A stretch of 20,068 nt of DNA from JANNPJ01 sp035474375 (GCA_035474375.1 DATINJ010000069.1:1-20068), one strand, 5' to 3'. Shown: positions 1-7,350, counted from the first letter of the stretch. Notes: generated by a model not told the origin, from the sequence alone. Program-made: numbers and translations.

Positions 1-600
1 CAGCGCGGCGGGGGGTGGGGGCAGCGGGTTCATCGGGGCCAGGTCGTACAGGCGGGCGATCAGGATCAGACGTTGCGCCTCACACCAGCTGATCGTCTTG
101 GCATGGTCATACATGTCCTGGACCAACCCGAACCCCGACGCGTTCTCCTGCGCCACCTCCGCCAGCAACTCTGCTTCGGGATCGTCATCATCGTCATCCG
201 GGGCATCGGGACCGGTCCACCCGGTGACGAACTGCCGACCCAACGCCGGGTCAGACACCACGACCGGATGCGCGGGCGACAGCGCGTCCGGACACACCCC
301 CCGCTCGAACGGCAACCACTCCTCCGCCGACCGGGCGCCCGAACCGACACCAGCACCCGACAAACCGGCATCGCACGACGAACCGGGATCGCACGACGAA
401 CCGGGATCGCACGACAAACCGGCATCGCACGACGAACCGGGATCGCACGACGAACCGGGATCGCACGACGAACCGGGATCGCACGACGAACCAGCGGGAG
501 CAGAAGAGTCGCAGGGCAGTGACAGGCTGGCATCACCGGCCGCGCCCGTACCGGGTGACGACTGGACGCCGCCCCCACTTCTGCTCTCCGTATCGAACAT
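1..600 (-). CDS. DUF222/13E12-like family protein, N-terminal part (runs off left edge)
   Basis: The reading frame is open from an ATG at 600 to base 1 with no stop, giving 200 residues of a longer protein; an in-frame TAG lies four codons upstream of the ATG. Residues about 38-80 form a low-complexity Ser-Ser-Cys-Asp-Pro-Gly repeat. A short acidic stretch (DDDDDD) and then a helical segment (MYDHAKTISWCEAQRLILIARLYDLAP) follow. That helix resembles the start of DUF222, the domain that precedes an HNH nuclease in the actinobacterial 13E12-repeat family. The diagnostic HNH part would lie beyond the left edge, so the nuclease assignment is inference from the N-terminal helix only. No clear Shine-Dalgarno sequence precedes the start, so a downstream start is possible. 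The frame is supported by continuous openness and sensible amino-acid composition on both sides of the repeat. Confidence 0.6.
   Translation of the reverse strand, partial: MFDTESRSGGGVQSSPGTGAAGDASLSLPCDSSAPAGSSCDPGSSCDPGSSCDPGSSCDAGLSCDPGSSCDPGSSCDAGLSGAGVGSGARSAEEWLPFERGVCPDALSPAHPVVVSDPALGRQFVTGWTGPDAPDDDDDDPEAELLAEVAQENASGFGLVQDMYDHAKTISWCEAQRLILIARLYDLAPMNPLPPPPAAL
361..492. repeat. 18-bp tandem repeat inside the DUF222-like gene
   Basis: Seven consecutive 18-bp units run from 361 to 486, with a partial eighth to 492. Plus-strand units are of two types, cgaaccgggatcgcacga and caaaccggcatcgcacga, in the order B-A-A-B-A-A-A. On the coding (minus) strand each unit encodes Ser-Ser-Cys-Asp-Pro-Gly or the variant Leu-Ser-Cys-Asp-Ala-Gly. 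The period is a multiple of three, so copy number can change without a frameshift. Confidence 0.95.
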
Positions 601-646
601 ATGTTCATTCTATCGTTCCAGTACCGCCTCATCAATGCCCAGACAA

Positions 647-661
647 GATCAAGATTTGATC
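647..661. promoter_or_regulatory. Perfect inverted repeat in the 601-823 control region
   Basis: GATCAA-GAT-TTGATC is a perfect 6-bp inverted repeat with a 3-bp centre. It lies in the AT-richer 223-bp interval between the divergent DUF222-like gene (start 600) and the binding-protein remnant (start 824). A second short inverted repeat, ATTGC-ACA-GCAAT, follows at about 669-681. The position suits an operator, but no known regulator consensus is recognised. Confidence 0.3.
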
Positions 662-717
662 GAAAGCCATTGCACAGCAATTAGTTACAAGCGACTTCCT
701 GGTCAGAAAGGGGAAAT

Positions 718-792
718 ATGATGCCCGGTCACCGGTCCACCCACCAGCGACCGATAGCGCAGGAGAATCGGGACCTACCCGCCGCTGCCTAA
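718..792 (+). CDS. Possible 24-aa small ORF with strong ribosome binding site
   Basis: A purine-rich AAAGGGGAAAT directly precedes a double ATG at 718 and 721. The frame runs to TAA at 790-792 and encodes 24 residues (MMPGHRSTHQRP...). The stop overlaps another ATG at 792. The ribosome binding site is the best in this region, and the ORF lies upstream of the binding-protein remnant and kinase. It could be a leader peptide or the residue of a decayed longer gene. The peptide has no recognisable motif, so the coding call is weak. Confidence 0.3.
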   Translation: MMPGHRSTHQRPIAQENRDLPAAA

Positions 793-823
793 TGATCGTG
801 GTGCGGGTTGCCGATGAGGGTTG

Positions 824-1171
824 ATGGTCCAGACCTTCCGGACAACCCGGCGAATGACCGTTGCGGTCGTAGTCATCGCCGTCACCGCAGCGTGGGCCCT
901 GACCGGGTTCGCGGCTGCGCAGGACCTTGCTGCGGGCCCGGTCACGTTGACGGTATGGCACCACGATGGGCAAGCGACCGAGCGCGTGGTGATGACCGAG
1001 CAGGTTGTCCGCTTCAACGCCGCCCAGCACGACGTCGTCGTCAATGTCGTCGAGGTACCCGAAGTCGGCTATGCCGACAAGGTCCAGCTCGCCGGGGTGA
1101 GCGGGACACTTCCCGACGGAAAGATTGACACCGACTTCACCGCGAACCACGGTTATGAGCCGGTCCAATGA
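824..1171 (+). pseudogene. Drastically shortened sugar-binding protein (solute-binding family 1 remnant)
   Basis: The 115-residue product has a basic N-terminus and a hydrophobic signal segment (about residues 11-32) ending AAAQD. It then shows the first-strand signature of ABC sugar-binding proteins: TLTVWHHDG..., a predicted helix with RFNA, and YADKVQLAGVSGTLPDG. Family members are usually about 400-450 residues, so about three quarters of the fold is absent. The last residues, KIDTDFTANHGY, resemble the C-terminal helix of such proteins, which suggests an in-frame internal deletion; this is inference. A GAGGG lies only 3 bp before the chosen ATG, and a TTG at 821 is the alternative start. 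The TGA overlaps the kinase ATG by 4 bp (ATGA), so translation may still be coupled. The product could be a dead remnant or a short exported accessory of the kinase. Confidence 0.6.
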
Positions 1172-3084
1172 TCCGACCGCGCCGGTTGCTTCGGGCGTTG
1201 GGCGCGCGTCGATCCTTGAGGCTTTCGCGGGCCGCGTGGGCGACGACCGGATTGGCGCTCACTCTCGGCATTCTGGCGACTTTGAGCACCTGGACGGCGA
1301 TCGACGCTACCCGATCCGCTACTCGAACCAGCCAGGAATTGGAGATCGCCCAGGCCTACGAGTCAATCTTGGGAGCCGTTTACAGCGAACACGATGCACA
1401 GTTGCGCTACTTGGAGTCCCCGTATGCAGCGGATCCGTCGGCACACGCCACGGCCGACCGGCTGAGCTATCTCGCTGCCCGGGTATGGCTGAACACCGCC
1501 ATCAACAATGTTCGTGCTGTCGGTCGGCAGAGCGATCGAGACCTCGCCTCGCACGTCCTGATCGAAGATGACCGGTATGCCGCCACCGCGGCGCAACTGT
1601 TCGACCTGGTGGATGCGAAGCAGATCGAGGAGGCCAGAACCCTTGACCGGGAGCAGACCAGCCCTGCCGTGAACACCCTGCTCGGTCTGGTCAGTGCGGC
1701 CGCAACCACGCACCGCCATCTGGCCTCGGAAGAGATCAAACGCTTGGCCTTCCGAAACGGCCGGACCGCTGCGCTGGTGCCCGCGGTCTTTGGTCTCGCC
1801 TTCGTGCTCCTCGGCGGTTGCTGGGCGCTGCTGCTGACCCTGCAGCGCGACCTGCGCCGGCAGGCGAGCGCCCTGTCCGAAGAGAAGGCGCTGCTGTCGA
1901 GCGTGATCTCGTCCAGCCCGCATTTGGTGTACTGGAAGGACATCGCCGGCCGCTACTGCGGATTCAACCAGGCATTCGTGGATTTACGCTGCGGTACAGG
2001 GCATCTGGATCTACTTGGCCGCACCGACGCGGAGATCGGGGCGAGCGATCCGCTGCCGGTCGCGTTGGTCGACCTCGAGCGCGACGTCCTGGCCACCAAT
2101 GTTGCGGTCCTGGACCGTCACGTGACGGTGGCCGGACCCGATGGCCGCCCTCGTGGCCTGTTGCTCAGCGTGCTTCCAAAAGAGAGCGGCGGCGGCTCCA
2201 TCGACGGAATCATCGGCGTCGGTGCGGATATCAGCCATGTCAGCGAACTGGAACGCCAGCTGGCGCAGGCCAGCCGGTTGGAAGCCATCGGCCAACTGGC
2301 CGCCGGAATCGCGCATGAAATCAACACACCAATCCAATTCATTTCCCACAACACGCAATTCGTTACCGATTCGCTGCATTCGGTGATCGAAGGGTTGCAG
2401 GGGATGTCCCAGCTGGCGCAGAGCGAGGAAGTCACCCTGGTCGCCCTCCGGACCGCAATCGGTTCGCTCGACTTGGATTTCCTGATTGACGAGGTGCCGA
2501 CCGCCCTGGCCGACTCGCAGGACGGGCTTCGCCGGGTGGCGGAGATTGTGAGTGCGATGAAAGACTTTTCGCATCCCGGTCAGGAACGGACCGACACCGA
2601 CCTGAATCGGGCCATTCGGAGCTCGGTAGAGGTCTCCCGGGCCGAATGGCGACCGGTGGCCGAACTCGAGCTCGAACTGGACCCGGAAATTGGGCTCGTC
2701 CCCTGCTACGAGGGGGAACTCAGGCAGGCCCTGGTGAACATCGTGGTTAACGCGGCTCAGGCGATCGGGGCCCAGCGACAACCCGCCCAGATGGGTGGGC
2801 TCGGCCACATTCTGGTTACCAGTTCGCGCCTGGAGGACGTCGTCCACATCGTCATTGCGGACAACGGACCGGGTATGGACGAGGCCGTCCGGAGCCGGGT
2901 GTTCGACCCGTTCTTCACCACGAAACCGGTCGGCCAAGGAACCGGACAAGGGCTGAGCCTGACCTACGCAACGATCCTCAAGCACGGCGGGAACATCGAG
3001 GTCAGTTCGGAGCCAGGGATCGGGACGAGTTTCCTGCTCACCCTGCCCCTCCAGATCGTGCCCGACCCTCCGGAACCGCCCTGA
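1168..3084 (+). CDS. Membrane PAS-domain sensor histidine kinase
   Basis: The 638-residue protein has a basic N-terminus, one membrane helix at about 24-45, a mostly helical extracytoplasmic region (46-195) and a second membrane helix at about 200-225. A PAS domain (about 240-355) and a HisKA dimerisation helix follow; the phospho-acceptor is His383 in GIAHEINTPIQ. The ATPase domain has an N-box at Asn528, DNGPG at 565-569, FDPFFTTK at 579-586 and GTGQG at 591-595. The kinase should autophosphorylate His383 in response to an extracellular or membrane signal and pass the phosphate to a regulator. None is encoded beside it: it converges with the kinase gene at 3106, 21 bp away. The ATG overlaps the stop of the solute-binding-protein remnant, suggesting the sensor once worked with a periplasmic binding protein. 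G2 box GTGQGLSL differs slightly from the common GTGLGL form. The family call is firm; the signal is unknown. Confidence 0.92.
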   Translation: MIRPRRLLRALGARRSLRLSRAAWATTGLALTLGILATLSTWTAIDATRSATRTSQELEIAQAYESILGAVYSEHDAQLRYLESPYAADPSAHATADRLSYLAARVWLNTAINNVRAVGRQSDRDLASHVLIEDDRYAATAAQLFDLVDAKQIEEARTLDREQTSPAVNTLLGLVSAAATTHRHLASEEIKRLAFRNGRTAALVPAVFGLAFVLLGGCWALLLTLQRDLRRQASALSEEKALLSSVISSSPHLVYWKDIAGRYCGFNQAFVDLRCGTGHLDLLGRTDAEIGASDPLPVALVDLERDVLATNVAVLDRHVTVAGPDGRPRGLLLSVLPKESGGGSIDGIIGVGADISHVSELERQLAQASRLEAIGQLAAGIAHEINTPIQFISHNTQFVTDSLHSVIEGLQGMSQLAQSEEVTLVALRTAIGSLDLDFLIDEVPTALADSQDGLRRVAEIVSAMKDFSHPGQERTDTDLNRAIRSSVEVSRAEWRPVAELELELDPEIGLVPCYEGELRQALVNIVVNAAQAIGAQRQPAQMGGLGHILVTSSRLEDVVHIVIADNGPGMDEAVRSRVFDPFFTTKPVGQGTGQGLSLTYATILKHGGNIEVSSEPGIGTSFLLTLPLQIVPDPPEPP

Positions 3085-3105
3085 GCAGCGGTTCGTCGAC
3101 CACCG

Positions 3106-4866
3106 TCAGGACGGCGCGTCCAACGGCACCGACCAGGCGAGTCGCGCGCCGCCACCGGGACGCCGCTCCAGGGTGCAGGTGCCACCCAGTCGGGTCGCCC
3201 GGGCGGCCAGGTTGACCGTTCCGTGCCCGACGACGTCGTCCGGGCCAGGCCCGACGCCGTCGTCCTCGATCACCAAAGTTACTGTCCGGGAAGCCATGTC
3301 GACAGCTACCTGGATATCGGCGAGGTTCGCTTGGGCATGCCGGACGACATTGGTCAGCCCTTCCCCGAGCACCGCAAGCAGGTCCGGGCGGACAGCGTCC
3401 GGCACGGCCGAGTCCAGCGGCCCGCGCATCGCCAGTTGAGGTTCGTATTCCAGCGTCGCCGAGGCCGCCGTGACGATCCGCAGAATCTCCCCACGCAGCC
3501 CGCTGGGCCGCTCATCCGGTTCCTGCAGGGAGAAGATCGTCTTGCGGACGTCGTGGATCGTCGCGTCCAGGTCGTCGACGTATCCGGAGATCTTTTGCGC
3601 GACGTCGGGCGCCTGAACCCGGGGCAGCACCGATTGCAACCCCAACCCGGTGGCGAAAAGCCGCTGAATAATCAAGTCGTGCAGGTCACGGGCGATCCGG
3701 TCGCGGTCTTCGTAGATGGCCAACCGCTGCCGGGCGGCCGACGCCCGACCGAACTCCACCACCAGGGCGGCATGCCCGGCGAACGTGTGCACCATCCGGG
3801 AGTCCGCGTCGTCGAACGAGCCCGCTCCCTGGTGCCGGACGACGGAGAGCACGCCCAGCACCTGGCCACCGGCCGACAGTGGAACCATCATCCCGGGGCC
3901 GCGGAACCGGCCCGGATCCTCCGGGTCGGGCATCGCCCCGAAGGCGGTGATCCCGTCGGCGAACGGGCGGGGTTTGCCCTCCTCGAACACCTCCCCGGCC
4001 AGGCTCCCGGCGACCGTGAAACCCTCGCCCAGGATGCTACCGGCGACCGCACCGTGCGCGGCCCGGACATTCAGTCGGCCGGGCTGCGCCGGGTCGTCAC
4101 ACAGCATCAGGAACGCGGCATCAGCTTCGGCGATCTCGGCCGCCTTGTCGACGACGAGTTGGAGGGTCTCGGCGGCCTCGGCGCCCCGCAGCAGGTGACC
4201 GGTGACCTCCGTCGAGGCGGAGAGCCACCGCTCGCGACGCCGGGTCTCGTCGTAGAGCCGGGCGTTCTCCACCGCTATCCCGGCTGCGGCCGCGAGCGCG
4301 ACGACCAGGTCCTCGTCCCGATCGGTGAACTCTCCCCCGCCCTGCTTCTCGGTGAGGTAGAGGTTGCCGAAGACCGCGTTCCGGACCCGGATCGGCACCC
4401 CGAGAAACGTCCCCATCGGCGGATGGTTGGCCGGAAAGCCGAAGGACGCCGGGTGCTGCTTCAGATCCGCCAGCCGCAGCGTCTCCGGATGGGTGATCAG
4501 CAGACCGAGAATGCCCTTGCCACTCGGAAGATCACCGATCAGCGCTCGATCGTGCGGATCGATCCCGACGGTGATGAACTCGACCAGTTTCTGATCGGGG
4601 CCGATCACGCCGAGCGCCGCGTACTGGGCGCCGGACAGTTCGGCCGCCAGCTCGGTGATCCGGCGCAGCGTGTCGGGCAGGCTGAGCTCGCTGGCCACCG
4701 ACATCACGGCGTCGAGCAGATGGTGCAGCTTGCTCTCAACTTCGATGATGTCCTGAGCCCGGTTCACCAACTCCTGCAAGAGCGTGTCCAGGCGCAATCG
4801 ATGCAGCCCAGGTACCGCAGCGTCCGACGGGTGCGGCTCCGGCTGCGTCCTCGGTCGATCAGTCAT
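3106..4866 (-). CDS. devS-like: DevS/DosT-like double-GAF heme sensor histidine kinase
   Basis: The 586-residue protein has the DevS/DosT layout: a helical N-terminus, GAF-A (about 60-205), GAF-B (about 225-375), a HisKA_3 dimerisation domain with His396 in IARDLHDLIIQRLFA, and an HATPase domain with Asn506 and DDGVGPG (535-541). In GAF-A the motif HPASFGFPANHPPM matches mycobacterial DevS, where the second His (149) ligates heme; here it is His148. The distal Tyr171 of DevS corresponds to Tyr170 in GNLYLTEK. A heme-based O2/NO/CO or redox sensor is therefore likely. There is no membrane segment, so it should be cytosolic. I chose ATG 4866 because GGGGAG lies 7 bp upstream; an in-frame ATG at 4902 lacks this. 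It lies 86 bp downstream of the PPOX-family gene on the same strand. The probable partner is the DosR-like regulator at 5561. Confidence 0.93.
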   Translation of the reverse strand: MTDRPRTQPEPHPSDAAVPGLHRLRLDTLLQELVNRAQDIIEVESKLHHLLDAVMSVASELSLPDTLRRITELAAELSGAQYAALGVIGPDQKLVEFITVGIDPHDRALIGDLPSGKGILGLLITHPETLRLADLKQHPASFGFPANHPPMGTFLGVPIRVRNAVFGNLYLTEKQGGGEFTDRDEDLVVALAAAAGIAVENARLYDETRRRERWLSASTEVTGHLLRGAEAAETLQLVVDKAAEIAEADAAFLMLCDDPAQPGRLNVRAAHGAVAGSILGEGFTVAGSLAGEVFEEGKPRPFADGITAFGAMPDPEDPGRFRGPGMMVPLSAGGQVLGVLSVVRHQGAGSFDDADSRMVHTFAGHAALVVEFGRASAARQRLAIYEDRDRIARDLHDLIIQRLFATGLGLQSVLPRVQAPDVAQKISGYVDDLDATIHDVRKTIFSLQEPDERPSGLRGEILRIVTAASATLEYEPQLAMRGPLDSAVPDAVRPDLLAVLGEGLTNVVRHAQANLADIQVAVDMASRTVTLVIEDDGVGPGPDDVVGHGTVNLAARATRLGGTCTLERRPGGGARLAWSVPLDAPS

Positions 4867-4952
4867 CGAGCAGCTCCCCACCAAGGTCGGATACTCAAGC
4901 ATCCTAGTTGCCGATGCCTGAGGACCCTCCTCCCGGCGTCCGAAGCGGATCT

Positions 4953-5399
4953 TCAGCCCTGGTTGAGCCGGCGCCCGGTGAGCCGATCAGCGGCCACTGA
5001 GACAAAATGATCACGGTCGTCGCCGGCCCAGGTGACCAGGCCGAGAGACTGCACCCGGCGCAATTCGTCGGGTTCGGTGATCTCGTGGGCGTGGCCGACC
5101 AGGGTGACACTCCAGCCGCTCTGGGTGCCGAGGTCGATGTCGTCCACCTCGAAGGCAACCACCGAGTCTCGAGTCGCCGCTGCCGCCCTGGAGCCGCTAC
5201 CCAGCCGGATCAGGATGCTCTCGCCGTCCAACCGGTAGTTGACCGGTAGCACGTCAGGAAGCGCGCGGTGGGTGAACACCAGCCTGCCGATCGGGTGGGT
5301 GCTCAGCAAGGCCAGACAGGTTGCCCGGTCGAGCGATACCAGCACGCCGGGACCGAACGCCCCGTCACTGCGTCCATTGGCCATCCGCTGCGCGTCCAC
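4953..5399 (-). CDS. PPOX-fold (pyridoxamine 5'-phosphate oxidase family) protein
   Basis: This 148-residue protein has the split beta-barrel pattern of the PPOX family: an N-terminal helix with ATCLALLSTHPIGRLVF, the strand segment ALPDVLPVNYRLDGESILIR, then SVVAFEVDDID and SGWSVTLVGHAHEIT. Such proteins bind FMN, F420 or heme; the cofactor and substrate here are not determinable. I chose the GTG at 5399 because AAAGGAGG lies 5 bp upstream, the strongest ribosome binding site nearby. It is the first gene of a minus-strand pair with the DevS-like kinase and is divergent from the DosR-like regulator across a region holding a Dos-box-like palindrome. PPOX-family proteins also belong to the mycobacterial DosR regulon (I recall Rv0080 and Rv3129), which supports a hypoxia/redox role by analogy. 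Confidence 0.88.
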   Translation of the reverse strand: MDAQRMANGRSDGAFGPGVLVSLDRATCLALLSTHPIGRLVFTHRALPDVLPVNYRLDGESILIRLGSGSRAAAATRDSVVAFEVDDIDLGTQSGWSVTLVGHAHEITEPDELRRVQSLGLVTWAGDDRDHFVSVAADRLTGRRLNQG

Positions 5400-5474
5400 G
5401 TTCGCCTCCTTTGCCGGTTGAACCAAGGGCACCACGTGAGCCGACACCAGGGTTATGGCCGCTGGCCCCGAGGT

Positions 5475-5494
5475 ACCGGGCCATTGGTCCCGAT
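5475..5494. promoter_or_regulatory. DosR-box-like palindrome between the PPOX/kinase pair and the regulator
   Basis: Read on the minus strand the site is ATCGGGACCAATGGCCCGGT, close to the mycobacterial DosR consensus TTSGGGACTWWAGTCCCSAA in the GGGAC...G.CCC core. It lies 66 bp before the regulator GTG (5561) and 75 bp before the PPOX GTG (5399). It could therefore control both directions, including autoregulation. The match is by eye; binding is inferred. Confidence 0.55.
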
Positions 5495-5560
5495 CTCCAC
5501 ATCGGAGAGATTCGGTAGGGCGGCTTTCGGCGCAGGCCTTGCGTGCGGTACAACGAGGCA

Positions 5561-6196
5561 GTGATCCGTGTATACCTGCTCGACGACCATGAGGTCGTCC
5601 GTCGTGGCTTGATCGCCCTGCTCGAATCCGCGGGTGACATCGAGGTGATCGGCGAGTCCGGTCTGGCCCAGGAGGCAACCCGACGGATCCCCGCGCTGCG
5701 GCCCGACGTCGCCGTCCTGGACGCTCGGTTGCCGGACGGCAGCGGCATCGATGTCTGCCGGGACGTCCGTTCTGCCGATCCGAGCATCAAGGCACTGATC
5801 CTTACCTCGTACCAGGACGACGAGGCGCTGTTCAGCGCGATCATGGCGGGTGCCGCCGGGTACGTGCTGAAGCAGATCAAGGGCAACGATCTGATCGACT
5901 CGATTCGCCGGGTGGCCGCCGGGCAGAGTCTGCTCGACCCCCTGGTCACCGCCCAGGTCCTGGAGCGAATCCGGCACGGGGTGGACGACGAGCCGGCGGA
6001 ACTGGCCAGTTTGACCGCCCAGGAGCGCCGGATCCTGGAGTTGATCGCGCAGGGTCTGACCAACCGGCAGATCGGCGAGCAGCTCTTCCTGGCCGAGAAA
6101 ACGATCAAGAACTACGTCTCCAGCCTGCTGGCCAAGCTCGGCGTCGAACGCCGAACCCAGGCCGCGATCCTGGCCAACCGGCTGCTGGGGCACTGA
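5561..6196 (+). CDS. devR-like: DosR/DevR-like NarL-family response regulator
   Basis: The 211-residue protein has a receiver domain (1-120) with Asp8/Asp9, phospho-acceptor Asp54 in AVLDARLPDG, Thr82 in ILTSY and Lys104. A LuxR-type helix-turn-helix (about 147-205) contains LTAQERRILELIAQGLTNRQI and LAEKTIKNYVSSLLAKLGVERRTQAA. These stretches closely match mycobacterial DosR (217 aa), including the AEKT-KNYVS recognition helix that reads the GGGAC palindrome. I chose GTG 5561 because it aligns with the DosR N-terminus (VIRVYLLDDHEVVRRG); an in-frame GTG at 5543 would add six residues. It is divergent from the PPOX/DevS-like pair, and its stop lies 5 bp from the convergent universal stress gene. 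Likely targets are the nearby genes with matching palindromes, including its own promoter region. Confidence 0.93.
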   Translation: MIRVYLLDDHEVVRRGLIALLESAGDIEVIGESGLAQEATRRIPALRPDVAVLDARLPDGSGIDVCRDVRSADPSIKALILTSYQDDEALFSAIMAGAAGYVLKQIKGNDLIDSIRRVAAGQSLLDPLVTAQVLERIRHGVDDEPAELASLTAQERRILELIAQGLTNRQIGEQLFLAEKTIKNYVSSLLAKLGVERRTQAAILANRLLGH

Positions 6197-6201
6197 GCTG
6201 C

Positions 6202-7077
6202 TCAGCCAACTCGTTCGGGGTCGATGACGGCGACGGATGCCTGCGCGTGGGCGACCAACGCCTGGCTGACCGAACCCAGGACGGGGCCGGAGCGGGCACT
6301 GCGCGGGCGAGAGCCAGCCACGATCAGCTCGGCTGCCAGCTGGTCAGCCACGCCGAGCAGGGTGCGAGCCGGTTCGTCACCGTGGACGCTCCAGCTGTCA
6401 ACCTCCACCTGCGGGTACTTCTGGTCCCAGCCGGCCAGGGCGGTCGCCAGAACCTGACCCGCGGCGTCCTCCAACTGGGCTCGGGCGTTGCTTCGGTTGC
6501 TCGACCAGACGGTTCCGACGCTGCGCGCCGAGACCGTCGGAACCGACCAGACATGGACGGCGACCAGCGGGACTTCCCGGGCTGCGGCCTCCTCGAAACC
6601 GAAACTGAGGGCGTCGGTGGACCCAGTCGTACCGTCCACTGCGACCAGCACCCGACCCTTGCCCGGCAGGTCGTCGCCGGACGGCACCGCGCGAACCACC
6701 AGCACCGGGCATCGAGCGTGCTGACTTACCTGAGTGGCGACAGAGCCGAGGAGCAAGCCGTCGAAGCCGCCACTGCCCCGCGAACCCACCACCACCAGCC
6801 CGGCCGACGCCGATTCGTTCACCAGCGTCAGCCCTCCGGAACCGGTGAGCACCTTGGTCGAGACCGCCAGACCAGGATGCGCACGGCGAACCCCGGCCGC
6901 GACCTCGGCAAGGTGTTCCCCGGCGGCGATCAGCCGGTCGTTGTCGGAACCGTTCACCAGCACCAACCCGACAGCGCGGCGTTGTGCTTCCCAAGCCGCG
7001 TAGGCCAAGGCGGCAGCGCTCGCGCTCGAGTAGTCCACCCCAGCCACGACGGGCCATGGTCGTCCACTGGTGGTCAT
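6202..7077 (-). CDS. Tandem-domain universal stress protein (C-terminal ATP motif degenerate)
   Basis: The 291-residue protein has two UspA domains (about 7-130 and 141-287). Domain one carries the full nucleotide-binding motif, GSRGSGGFDGLLLGS at 98-112, followed by ARCPVLVVR. Domain two has GSRPRSARSGPVLGS at 255-269, in which the second conserved Gly is Pro, so ATP binding by this half may be altered. I chose ATG 7077 because GGAGG lies 5 bp upstream; upstream in-frame sequence is Pro/Gly/Arg-rich and looks non-coding. Tandem USPs of this size (compare mycobacterial Rv2623, 297 aa, an ATP-binding DosR-regulon member) slow growth or aid dormancy; the same role is inferred here. It is divergent from a second tandem USP, with Dos-like palindromes in between, and converges with the DosR-like gene. 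Confidence 0.92.
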   Translation of the reverse strand: MTTSGRPWPVVAGVDYSSASAAALAYAAWEAQRRAVGLVLVNGSDNDRLIAAGEHLAEVAAGVRRAHPGLAVSTKVLTGSGGLTLVNESASAGLVVVGSRGSGGFDGLLLGSVATQVSQHARCPVLVVRAVPSGDDLPGKGRVLVAVDGTTGSTDALSFGFEEAAAREVPLVAVHVWSVPTVSARSVGTVWSSNRSNARAQLEDAAGQVLATALAGWDQKYPQVEVDSWSVHGDEPARTLLGVADQLAAELIVAGSRPRSARSGPVLGSVSQALVAHAQASVAVIDPERVG

Positions 7078-7119
7078 CGAATCCTCCGCGGGCTCAAGAA
7101 AGTGTCGCTGCAACCTCCA

Positions 7120-7133
7120 GGGTCCTTCGGCAG
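7120..7133. promoter_or_regulatory. Weak Dos-box-like half-palindrome
   Basis: GGGTCCTTCGGCAG agrees at 10 of 14 positions with the better site GGGACCTTGGGCCC form. It lies 42 bp upstream of the minus-strand USP start and exactly 50 bp from the core of the next site. DosR promoters often carry paired sites, but on its own this match would not be convincing. Confidence 0.25.
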
Positions 7134-7166
7134 CTCTCCTGACCCCAGGGCCGGATCTCCCGCGAA

Positions 7167-7186
7167 GCGAGGACCTTGGGCCCGAG
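7167..7186. promoter_or_regulatory. Dos-box-like palindrome upstream of the minus-strand USP gene
   Basis: GCGAGGACCTTGGGCCCGAG has core AGGACCTTGGGCCC at 7170-7183, close to the DosR core GGGAC-TT--G-CCC. It lies 89 bp upstream of the minus-strand USP (7077) and 164 bp from the plus-strand USP (7351), in a 273-bp divergent intergenic region. Control by the DosR-like regulator is inferred. Confidence 0.5.
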
Positions 7187-7268
7187 CCGACGCCCGGCCC
7201 CGGCGGGAGGGCGGGAGGCGGGGGCGTCACCGGTTCGTTCAGGTAGCACGGGAATTGTGGCCCTGTCC

Positions 7269-7288
7269 GGTGGGACCTTTGCCCCTCA
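7269..7288. promoter_or_regulatory. Dos-box-like palindrome upstream of the plus-strand USP gene
   Basis: GGTGGGACCTTTGCCCCTCA has core GGGACCTTTGCCCC at 7272-7285. This is the best match in the window to the mycobacterial DosR core. It ends 62 bp before the ATG at 7351, a spacing that suits an activator site just upstream of a promoter. It could drive the USP and the flavoenzyme gene 38 bp behind it. Confidence 0.55.
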
Positions 7289-7350
7289 CCCTGCGGCCCG
7301 GTGCAGGCCACGATCGAAGTACTCACAGATCTCGGCTATCGGAGCACACC

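Noticed and set aside
361..492. Short tandem repeat considered as a CRISPR array
   Set aside because: Units are 18 bp, directly adjacent with no spacers, and encode an in-frame peptide repeat.
73..721. Plus-strand and alternative minus-strand frames of 149-207 codons across the repeat
   Set aside because: They consist of monotonous repeat translations and Arg/Ser/Pro-rich text. The minus frame ending at 600 gives a coherent protein instead.
3085..3105. Terminator between the two convergent kinases
   Set aside because: Only weak, imperfect complementarity is visible in 21 bp, with no U-tract.
3223..5010. 595-codon plus-strand frame opposite the DevS-like kinase
   Set aside because: It is rich in Arg, Gly, His and Gln with no domain; it is the complement of a clearly conserved kinase gene in GC-rich DNA.
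7078..7326. N-terminal extension of the minus-strand universal stress protein
   Set aside because: The added residues are Pro/Gly/Arg-rich, and GGAGG precedes the ATG at 7077.
6247..7350. Long upstream extension of the plus-strand universal stress protein
   Set aside because: It runs opposite the other USP gene. The ATG at 7351 has a ribosome site and matches the normal family length.
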